Below are positions 54,205 through 64,000 of a stretch of 64,000 bases of DNA, in pieces (the stretch's first letter is position 1; each line of letters begins with the position of its first letter). Made by a program: the position numbers and the translations under genes. The notes under the pieces were generated by a model. That model had not been told where the DNA came from, ran no database searches, and saw only the letters and a list, made by a program, of their open reading frames with translations. The stretch comes from Rhodosporidiobolus odoratus (lineage: Eukaryota; Basidiomycota; Microbotryomycetes; Sporidiobolales; Sporidiobolaceae): NCBI GenBank assembly GCA_034387635.1, contig JAOANU010000001.1, forward strand, positions 2,108,001-2,172,000, in the 5' to 3' direction.

Positions 54205-55833
54205 ATGACGTGGTTCATCCCACAGTGTGCACCGACGCCGGTACGCTCTCGTCCAACCAGACATCGCCCAACCTTGCTGAGTCCCTCGAAATCTCAAATT
54301 CCCATAGCCGCTTCCTTTCTTCGCGACTTGCCCAAAGTACGCCATCCTGCCCTCCAACCTTACGATACGCAAGCTGACATGTGCCGCTGTACCAGTGCGA
54401 GCACCACCTGCATATCGAGGGCACCCTCGAGCCGGCCATGCTTTTCTCGCTCGCCCAGAAGAACCGGATAGAGTTGCCCACAAACATGTACTCTACCATC
54501 GAGGCGCTAGAAGAGCGGTAAGCCCCTTCTCTTCAGTCGCGAGTACATCGATTCCGCCTGCTGACGGCCTTTCCGTTTCCTCTGTTCTCTCATCTTTTAC
54601 CTTGTCAACCCTGCGGTTCGCCTTGACATCCCCGCGGCAACTGTTCGATTATTCGACCGCAGCTATCGCAACTTCGCCTCCCTCGACGACTTCCTCGCCT
54701 ACTTCAACCAAGCCATGGATTGTCTTCTGCACGTTGATGACTTTGCAGCTCTGTCCTACGCCTATGTGGAAAGGGTAGCCAAGGAAGGCTTGAAGCACGC
54801 AGAGATCTTCTTCGATCCGCAAGCGCATACTGGGCGGGGGGTCGAGCTGGACGTAGTGGTCAAAGGGTTAAGGCAGGGATTGTCAAAGGTATACTTTCTC
54901 TTTGCACAGCGGTGCGATCCCTCCCCTCCTTCCAGTGCCCCTCTGAGTGAGAGCTCAGCACTGTACACGCGAACAAGACGCTGACGATGTCGACCACGTA
55001 GGGCGAAGCAGAATTCGGCGTCTCGACCTCGCTCGTTATGTGCTTCGTCAAGCACCTCTCGGTCGAGTCCGCTTGCGAAGCTGTTCAAGCTATGGCACCC
55101 TTCGTGAAGAGCGGTCAAGTGATCGGTCTCGGCGCAGACTCCACCGAGAAGGGCAACCCTCGTGCGTTCTCTCTTTCCTGCCTTCCTCGTTCTTGCGTTT
55201 CTCAATCACCCTTTCTCAATTTCACATCCTCCCTTCAGCCTCCAAGTTTGCGCCTGTCTACGATCTGGCGCGCAGCGTCGGCTTCCCCAACCTGACCATG
55301 CACTCGGGCGAAGAAGGACCCGCCTCGTTCGTCCGTCAAACCGTCTTCGACCTGGGTATCAATCGAGTCGATCATGGCGTACACGCAGCGGACGACGATC
55401 AGCTGCTCGTCGAGCTGGCTGAGAGGAAGACTTTCTTGACGCTGTGCCCGTTGAGCAATGTTAGGTTGAGGGTTCATCAAAGTGTGAAGGAGAGCCCGAT
55501 TCCAAAGTTGCTGGAGAAGGGGGTTGCGTTTAGTATCAACAGCGACGACCCGGCTTACTTTGGTGGTGCGTTTCGTCCCACTATTTCTTTGATGGCACCC
55601 CGCACGAGCTGACCTCGAGTCGTTTTCATCTTATGCCTTTCCTCTCCTCCTCTACAGGCTACATTCTCGACAACTACCTCGCGGTTCAAGACGCCTTCTC
55701 TTTCCCCAAAGCCACCTGGCGCACGATCGCGCTGAACGGAATCGAAGGGTCGTGGTGCAGTGAAGACAGGAAGGTAGAGCTCAAGCAGCAACTCGAGGCA
55801 GTTATGGAAGCATGGGAAGGCAGGGACATCTAG
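54205..55833 (+). CDS. AAH1: Adenine deaminase (adenosine/AMP deaminase superfamily)
   Basis: Hydrolyses adenine to hypoxanthine in purine salvage; cytosolic. Exons code in order: 'FLRDLPK', joined to 'CEHHLHIEGTLEPAM' (first two metal-binding His in HLH); 'YRNFASLDDFLAYFNQAMD'; 'EGLKHAEIFFDPQAHTGRG'; 'GEAEFGVSTSLVMCFVKHLS'; 'SGQVIGLGADSTEKGNP'; 'LTMHSGEEGP' (third His and catalytic Glu); 'RVDHGVHAADD' and 'LTLCPLSNVRL'; and 'FSINSDDPAYFGGYILDNY' (last metal Asp and catalytic Asp). About 370 aa. 'DDPAYFGGYI' and 'LNGIEGSW' are typical of fungal Aah1 rather than adenosine deaminases. The position normally Leu in 'ELHLHIEGT' is His here. The start at 54,205 is the first usable ATG before the conserved part; the first ~40 residues are not conserved, so the true start may differ. 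Confidence 0.88.
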
Positions 55834-56036
55834 ACGCTTATCAGGTGGGATAGAGGCTTCAACAGCACATAGACAGCATCAGTAGACTTAATATTGCGAC
55901 TAGTATTCATTGCCATGCTATTCATCATCAACGAGGGGAAAAAACAAGGACGGAACATGCGGACGTGAGAGGGAAACCAAGACCGGACTGTGATAGCTAC
56001 GAGTACAAGATGCGACAATCTTCCTCCTTCTCCCAA

Positions 56037-57357
56037 TCAGCGGCCCTCTCCCCCTTCCGGCTGCGGCGACACTGCCAGACTCCCCCGAACCGTCCTCGTC
56101 GCCCTCTTATACGGTCTCTCCCCTACCCCATCCCACCCCTCCATGTCCATCATCGACTCGACGTCCATCCCACCCTCCCTCGACTCGGCTCCTCCGTTGC
56201 CTGCAGGAAATTCCACATCTGCTGGCGCCGCGGTAGTCTGGTGTCCGGCCGCCGCTGCCGCCCATCTCCGTTTCATTCCCGTGCCAAACAGGCTTAGATC
56301 GACTTCCTCAGCTCCAACGTTGGTCCCTCCTGCAAACGAAGCAGGTGTGCTAGCTCCCGACTTTCCTGCAGTGCTCGAGCTGCCTCCTCCTCCTCCCCCA
56401 CCGCCTCGATGCGAATTTCGAGATCGCAATGAGCGAGAGTGGCTGGAGGGTCGAGACGGTGGTGCTCCGTTGTTGGACGTCGAGCCGATGGAGAAAGAGT
56501 GCTGAGAAGCGGTATGAGGAGCGGTAGCGGAAGTGGAAGAGGGACCAAGCGGAGAAGGCGAAGCGGGAGCGGCGAAACCGCCTGAGTCAGTCGAAGAGGG
56601 GAAGAGAGCGGGACGGCTGAACGGCGGAGAGAATGTCGAAGAAGGTGGAGAAGCGGGGGCGGAGGAGGTCGAGGCTACGGGGTGAGAATGGCGGTGGGAT
56701 TGCGAGTTGGCTGTGGGAGCGGCAGAGGCGGGTCGAGGAGGGGGTGCAGCGGCCGATGCGGCACGGTGCAGGAGACCAGGTCGGAGAGGAGAGGGAGGAG
56801 CGGGTGCTGGGGCTGCTGAGGCAGCACGACGCGGAGCTGGAGCAGGTGCGATGGGCTCGTCTTCGTCGTGATCTTCTTCTTCCGCTTTGATCGCTTCCTG
56901 GCGGGCCTGGTAGTGGCAATGCGTCAGTGTATGTCTGAAGCAGTTCGAACGAAAGCACGTACGCAAACAAAGTTGATCAACCTGGCAACGTCCAGTGCCC
57001 CCTGTGGTGCTCCTGCCAATCCGGCGAACCCATTCGCGCTTGTCGAGGCCTGCGGCTGATCGAGGCTGGCCTGAATGAACTCGAGAACCTCCTGGAAAGC
57101 TTGCTTCTGTCCTGCGAGATAAGCTGCAGGTGGTTACGGCGTCGATTCGGGAGAGAGGCGAGGAGAGGTAGGAGTCAGCATACGCCGGAGGGATCTTGGC
57201 CGATCAGAGGGCGTCACGCACCCTTGCTAGATGCCTTCTTGCCCTGCTTGAACAGTCCCGTGAGAGCAAGGGCGGCCGACCGGAAGGCCAATCCGAGTTG
57301 CTCCTCCGCCTGTTGATTCGGAGGCAGCGAGGCGTTGAGTGAGCCGAGTGATTCCAT
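56037..57357 (-). CDS. TAPR1/HAPSTR-like (DUF4588-type) protein
   Basis: Three exons (57357-57222, 57124 to about 56,962, about 56,904 to 56,037) give about 389 aa. The amino-terminal third looks conserved: 'LGLAFRSAALALTGLFKQGK' followed by 'AYLAGQKQAFQEVLEFI'. This resembles the helical core of the TAPR1/HAPSTR1 (C16orf72) family, where 'A-x-x-A-V-T-x-L-Y' is followed by 'G-x-Q-x-x-x-x-V-L-x-W', a stress-response partner of the HUWE1 ubiquitin ligase. The remainder is a low-complexity Ala/Pro/Ser-rich tail with a Gly run and a basic 'MKRRW' that could serve as a nuclear localisation signal. The match is from memory of the pattern and only modest. If wrong, it is a conserved fungal protein of unknown function. 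It is convergent with the deaminase gene (203 nt). Confidence 0.5.
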
Positions 57358-57641
57358 TCACGGTATAGAGACAAGAGCGAGAGACAGGTGGGTAGTGACA
57401 AGTTGGATGATGAGTTGATGTGGGAGAGTCACCAAGAGCCGAAACGAAACTGAAAACACTCTCGAGACGCAATCAACAATCGACATCCCTTGCAAGAGTC
57501 GATAGAATCATTACAGGCTCGATCAGAGTGATGCAAAAGGCTAAGAGAACGACGACAAATGACACGACAATGGGAGGAACGCTGCAAACCGACAAGACAG
57601 AAAACGAGAAAAACCCCTGCGCGTACAACACCGCCGCTACC

Positions 57642-58914
57642 CTACTCTCCGCCACTCTCGACGTCCATCATCGTCGTAGGAACAGCCTTCTGCACCTCAA
57701 CCAGGCCGAGCCCGTTCGACGGTAACGCTTTCGACCCATCGAACACCGTGTTGAGGGGTCGGAGCGACTTTCGCGAACCCATTTCTGGCGTGAGGTACGC
57801 CGCCTCCAAATCCTCCTTGCCCGTCAGTCGCTGCTTCTCTGCCTCCTTCGTTGCGGCGTCACTACGAGGTGCGAAGAGGGCTCGACTGGCCCAGCCTGCC
57901 GCCCAGGCCAATCCCTGACGGTTGATGGAATACAAGTGCCCAACAATGGGGAAGACGCCCTCGACGAGTTCCTTCACGCCCCATAAGTCTTCGTGGGCGA
58001 TGATCCGCCCTTCATCGTTGAACAGCAGCCGAGTATGTAGTTTGATGTGAAGCGTTGTCATAGCGCTGGCGATGCTCTTCGGGTTCAGCAACGAGAGAAG
58101 CGAGTATGTAGGCCAGCGGGTCGTACCATCGGCGGGATGAGTTCTGCTGAAAATACCGGGTGTTGTTCGGAGATCGTCTCTGTCCTGGGTCGGCGTTTCC
58201 GAGTCGACGGAGGGATAGGTCGCCGAAGGGGTTTGCGCGTAGGGTGTAGCTGGGAGCGAGAAGAAGGAGTAGGATCGTCGTCGAGAAGGTGTTGCCGCAT
58301 ATGCGCCAGAGAGATGGGGTCTAGATTCGGAGTCGAGGGATGGAAGGAGGGAGATGTGCAGGGTGTGGGTGAAAACCAAGAGGCGGTTCCCGTCTGCATG
58401 GTTGGGCGTCAGCGATGTCACGGACTGGGAGGGTCACAGATGCCTACCATAGCCTTGACTCTCTGTCACGTCTCCCATCTCGCTCCACATCGTGCCAGGC
58501 ACGAGAGCCAGCAGGGCAAACATATCGGAAATCGCCTCCTTTCCTCGGGCGAGCGTTAGAGGGTTCTCGAAGCCTGCACAGGGTACCTATCAGCCTGGCA
58601 CTACTCAGAAGAGTCGAAGCGCACGCACTGGCTCCTCCATCGTACAGTTCTCCAACCACTCGCTTGACCTCTTCTCGATCTCTTCCTCTTCCACCATACA
58701 ATGTCCCCTGCACCTCGTGTACTTTCTCCCTGAAGTACGCAGGCGCTAATGGAGGCTCCCAGGGGACGTCCTGGTTGCTCTGAGGCATGACGGACGGGAA
58801 GGAGAAGGCGGCCGCGGACGTTGGGATCGACGTGAAGGCGGGGAGCGGGCGCGAGAGGCGGCGGGTTCGAGGGGATGAGGTCGCTGAGACTGGGCCACGC
58901 GAAGGGGTGGGCAT
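57642..58914 (-). CDS. Conserved fungal protein with NTF2/SnoaL-like fold (hypothetical)
   Basis: I do not recognise a named gene. An amino-terminal block reads 'PPLAPAYFREKVHEVQGTLY', then 'ELYDGGA' spliced to 'GFENPLTLARGKEAISDMFA' and 'LVPGTMWSEMGDVT'; this order (Tyr-rich helix, 'D-x-x-A-x-F-x-x-P-L', 'G-x-x-x-I-x-x-x-F') is like SnoaL/NTF2-like alpha-beta cones. After a Ser/Pro-rich loop come 'MTTLHIKLHTRLLFNDEGRI' and 'AHEDLWGVKELVEGVFPIVG', as expected for the last strands, and then an amphipathic stretch 'RQGLAWAAGWASRALF' that may associate with membrane. The tail is acidic. Met at 58,914 gives a Ser/Arg-rich leader; Met at 58,788 ('MPQSNQDVPW') is the alternative start. Ligand and role are unknown. 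Confidence 0.6.
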
Positions 58915-59362
58915 GGGTAGGACTCGCTTGAGGGTCTTCGACGGGCGGTGTGACGGGGGGGGGGAGGGAGAAACAGGAGCCAGCAGGAATGGGCGCGGGG
59001 GAAGGAAACGAGGGCGGTGGGGGAGATTGTGTTGGCTGACGGTCTACTAGCCAGGTCAACAGCTTGAACAAGGTCACGCGCGCTCCCTCTCAGCGTCAAC
59101 ACTCACCGACTTGCCCTCCTCGTTTCGAACCCGACCGACCTTCTCATTTTCCCTCTCCCATTCTGTTTCACGTCTGGACTTTCCTTCGCGCCTCTTCCAC
59201 GGCTTGTTCCCTGCATCCCTCGCATCGCAGCCCTCGACGCCCAGCTTACGTACCCAGATCTCCGAGAACCCGGCTCCTCGGCTTCGGAATTCGGCCTGAG
59301 TCCGCTGCTGCCTCACCGTTCCTCCTTTCTGCTCTTCACATCTGCTTCTGCTGGTACTTGAC
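58915..59362. promoter_or_regulatory. Divergent intergenic region, NTF2-like / MDR reductase
   Basis: These 448 nt separate two divergently transcribed genes and should hold both promoters. The + strand is strongly pyrimidine-rich in the last 250 nt before the reductase start. A 10-nt G run lies near 58,956. No gene is seen. Confidence 0.35.
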
Positions 59363-61204
<1,842 letters not shown>

Positions 61205-61549
61205 CCGGATCTGTTGGGCACGTGCAAGAGTACAAAGCTCGGTTCCGCGTGACACTCATCGAGGGTACACGCTGTGCGATGTTCTCGAGGATCGAGAGCG
61301 CGCTGGGGGAGGAAAAAGGGGGTAAATTTGAAGCCGGCAGTAGGGTCTCATCTGTTTAAAATTTGGCGCGGACCTTGGAGTGGAACAGATGCATGTTCAC
61401 ACTGAGAGCGAGAGCAGCGCGTGCTGAATTGCAGCGAGTTGGCAGTAGCGTTATTAGCTGCGCCTCTCGGCGCTCGTCTCGCTCTCACATCTCACGCACC
61501 TCGTTCTCGTCGAATGCTACTATAGAGCAGCACCGAAGCAGCCCAGCAA
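61205..61549. other. Intergenic region upstream of the TRP-like gene
   Basis: This 345-nt stretch between tandem + strand genes holds the promoter of the TRP-like gene. Short open frames are not supported. No other feature seen. Confidence 0.35.
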
Positions 61550-64000
61550 ATGCTGCTACCTTCCTACTCGTCAGCCCTCTTCGCCCCTCTCCTTCTCGCA
61601 CAACTAGCCGCCGGACAACTCGTCTCAACCTCTCTCAACAAGCGATCTTGCCTCGGCAACAGCGATCTCGTCGCACCAGCAGATCAGCAACTCGTCTTTA
61701 CTCGAGCCTACGCTCAATTCGTACAGGGTCAAACCGCGGTTGGGGAGAAGGGCGATGGGGTCAATTTCGACACCCTCCCGTCTCCCGTGTACAGTCAGGA
61801 TGGAGCAGTCTTGACCGGTCAGGGTGACCTCATCCGTCTCGTACTCGTCGGAAATACGGTTGCCGAAAGCGAAGGGTACAGCAACGACACCTCGTACCTC
61901 TCCACCCTCGTCGTCGACTCGGAAGTCTTGACCTTTGAGGTGGCCACCAACTCGAGCTGGTTGTGCTCGTCCATCCGGACGAACGAGGGAACGACGGGGA
62001 CAACAACGAACGGTTCAGCCGTGGTCAACGACTCTGGCTGTCCGTACAGCGGAGAAATTGCCCTCGGCGTGCAAATCCCCCTCGCCTCTTCTTACCCTCT
62101 CACCACTATCACCACTTCCATCGTCGCCCTCGATCCTTCCGTACCGGCCTTGCACCTCGCGTGCTACGACCTCGCCTTCACGCCGTACTATCCCGGTCTC
62201 TTTGTGTATCCCTTGATCCGCTACCGTACGTTGCCTTCTCTGCATCTTTTCACATTGTGGTCGAGCTCGACGGGGTACCTGTTCCTCCGCTATCCTCACC
62301 ACAAGTCGGAGAGATTAGTTTACTGAGTAGCCATTGCTAACGCCTTTGCTCCTGCAGTCGTGATCGGCCTCCTCGCCCTCTACCTCTTCCTCTATGTCCT
62401 CGCCCGTTTCTGGGCTAGCTATACCACCTGGCTCTCCGACAACGAAGCCGAGATCGCTTCCTCTCTCACCCTGAAGCTCACATCCTCCGGCGACGTGCCG
62501 AGTCGACGGAAAATGTGGGGCGCAATCTGGTTCGGCGCATGGGCGGGAAAACAGGTCGTTGCGAGCGGGTCCTTGCGGCGGTACGTCACGGCGGAGCTGA
62601 GGGAGCTGTTTCAGGTTCTGGCATGGTTCTCGCTCGTCGGGACGGTTGCAGTCAAGTGGCCAGGCTTTGCTTGTATGATTCTGCTTCTCTTTTCCTGACT
62701 GTACCATATTGACGAAATGTTCCCGCAGACCCCGTCTTCTCTCAGACTGCCTGGACATCCCTCGTCTACAACAACTCCCTGTCATTCACGTCGGCCGCTA
62801 CATCTGTCCTTCCCGAGAATGCCACCGTACCTTCGCCTTTCGCCTCCCAAATCGCCGACGTCACCTCGCCCCTCTACCTCGACACTTCTCTACCTAACGT
62901 TCTCCTCGACCTCGAGACTTCGGCGGACGGCATTGAACGCTGGGCACGCATGATCGGCGTTCGGCACGAAGACCTGTGGAGCATCTGCGCATTCACCTTC
63001 TTCGCCCTCTGTGCCGGCGTTATCGCTGCGCACCTCGTCTTCTTCGCCTTTGATAGCGCCCTCGATGCCGTCATTCCGAACCGTCGTAGCCCGCCCGTAC
63101 AGAAGGGCGACCCCGAGGACAAGCCGCCTGTCGAGGACAACGATCCTACCTCTTTCTCACTGAATAAGGAAGGTGACATGGGGCAAGACGGCTACAGGGC
63201 GAGTAGGAGGTCGGATGGGTCGCGCGGGCGCTACTTGGACAGCGGGGACTTCATCGACGACGAGTACCTCGACGAGAGCCGCGAGCACGCTCGCTTGCGG
63301 CCGGACGAATCCTTCCCTTCTTGGCGCTTGCACCTCGCCTTGCTGCAGGGCAATCTCACCCGCGTCCTCCTCTTCTTCCACCTTCCCCTCTGCCTCTTCA
63401 GTGCCTACCAATTCACCCTGTACTCATCTTCGCCTATCTCGACCTTCGCCCTCGCTGTCGTCACTTTCGCCGTCGTCTGCATCGGCGTTCCCGCTTTCCT
63501 CCTATGGCAGATCCACCTCAGGAGCGCCCGCGAGCTCTATACCCACCTTCCCACCCTCCTTTCCCTTGGCGTTCTGTACAACACCTACTCCGACGAGTGC
63601 TCCCTCTTTCCCCTCTCCACCTTGGGCTATAACCTCATCGTTGGTATCGTCGTTGGCGCAGTGCAGAGCGTCGGGACAGCACAGGCCGCAGTCATTCTCA
63701 TCGTGGAGGTTGCGCAAACACTGATTACCTCGCTCTGGCTCCCGTGTGTTTTCTTTTCCCTTCTTCCGGCTGATAATGCTAACTGGTAGTGGTTGCAGCT
63801 GGGCCGACAACTCGGCTATGGGTCCGCTCGCCTTCCTCCTCTCTCTCGCCCGCATCGTTATGGCGGTTCTTCTCGTCGTCCTCTCTCCGACAGTCAACGT
63901 TTCGGCCTCCGCCGCTTCCTGGATCGCCTACATAGTCTTCCTCGTTCAAGGCCTCGTCCTCCTTCTCTTCATCTGGGTCGTCGCCTTCAAGTTCCTCGAG
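61550..64000 (+). CDS. TRP-like/ML-like-domain membrane protein (Flc/Pkd2 family), 3' partial
   Basis: Fungal polycystin-like or flavin-carrier-like membrane protein; such proteins affect calcium entry, cell wall integrity and FAD transport. A signal peptide occupies about residues 1-22 ('LFAPLLLAQLAAGQ'). The luminal ML-like domain follows, with Cys in 'KRSCLGNSD', 'SSWLCSSIRT', 'DSGCPYSGEIALGVQIPL' and 'LHLACYDLAF'. The last two beta-strand pairs and the Asn-rich N-glycosylation sites fit that domain. Then several hydrophobic membrane spans: 'VVIGLLALYLFLYVLARFW', 'FALCAGVIAAHLVFFAF', 'VLLFFHLPLCLFSAYQFTLY', 'FALAVVTFAVVCIGVPAFLL', and later ones to the right edge. A cytosolic acidic loop (about 63,080-63,310) separates two of them. 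The reading frame is still open at the window end. Exon junctions lie at about 62,223, 62,673 and 63,743. Confidence 0.83.

Overview
The window is nuclear DNA of a basidiomycete fungus. It is GC-rich and gene-dense, the genes alternate strands, and nearly all are split by short (about 50-180 nt) GT-AG introns. The gene content (Eaf1/Vid21, ATR, p24, adenine deaminase, fungal TRP-like protein) and sequence style best fit a red yeast of the Pucciniomycotina (Rhodotorula/Rhodosporidium-like). That placement is an inference; no rDNA or other marker is present.

Layout. 0-14 kb: 5'-truncated F-box/LRR-type gene (+), eIF3a (-), RluA-type pseudouridine synthase (+), M18 aspartyl aminopeptidase (+), and the NuA4 platform subunit Eaf1/Vid21 (-). 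14.77-18.11 kb: arm 1 of a large inverted duplication, holding a decayed F-box/LRR gene (-), a RecA-fold-like gene (+) and the 3' end of an Old Yellow Enzyme-type oxidoreductase (-). 18-47 kb: the oxidoreductase, a p24 cargo receptor (-), the ATR/Mec1 checkpoint kinase (+, 25 exons, about 2,695 aa), a NAPE-PLD-like metallo-beta-lactamase (-), a von Willebrand A protein rich in microexons (-), proteasome beta-2 (-), a BAR-domain protein (+) and a Nup120/Nup160-like nucleoporin (+). 47.63-50.97 kb: arm 2, an inverted copy of arm 1 with an intact second RecA-fold-like gene, a differently broken F-box gene, and only the last codons of the oxidoreductase. 51-64 kb: a PROPPIN (Atg18/Hsv2/WIPI type, +), adenine deaminase (+), a TAPR1/HAPSTR-like protein (-), an NTF2-like-fold protein (-), an MDR oxidoreductase (+) and the 5' part of a TRP/ML-like membrane protein (+) that runs off the end.

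Most genes are unrelated housekeeping genes, so there is no operon-like pathway. Themes that recur are DNA damage and chromatin (ATR, Eaf1, the two RecA-like genes), protein turnover (proteasome, aminopeptidase, F-box proteins), membrane traffic and lipids (p24, BAR, PROPPIN, NAPE-PLD) and nucleocytoplasmic transport.

The most notable structure is the pair of about 3.34-kb inverted arms about 29.5 kb apart. The two F-box copies are broken at different codons, the RecA-like gene is intact in both, and arm 2 is cut short inside genes at both ends, so arm 1 looks like the source. Other oddities are a 43-nt G homopolymer inside an intron, a 30-unit G-quadruplex-type hexamer array, two consecutive 10-nt microexons, and two apparent GC-AG introns. 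I saw no tRNA, rRNA, CRISPR array or transposase gene.
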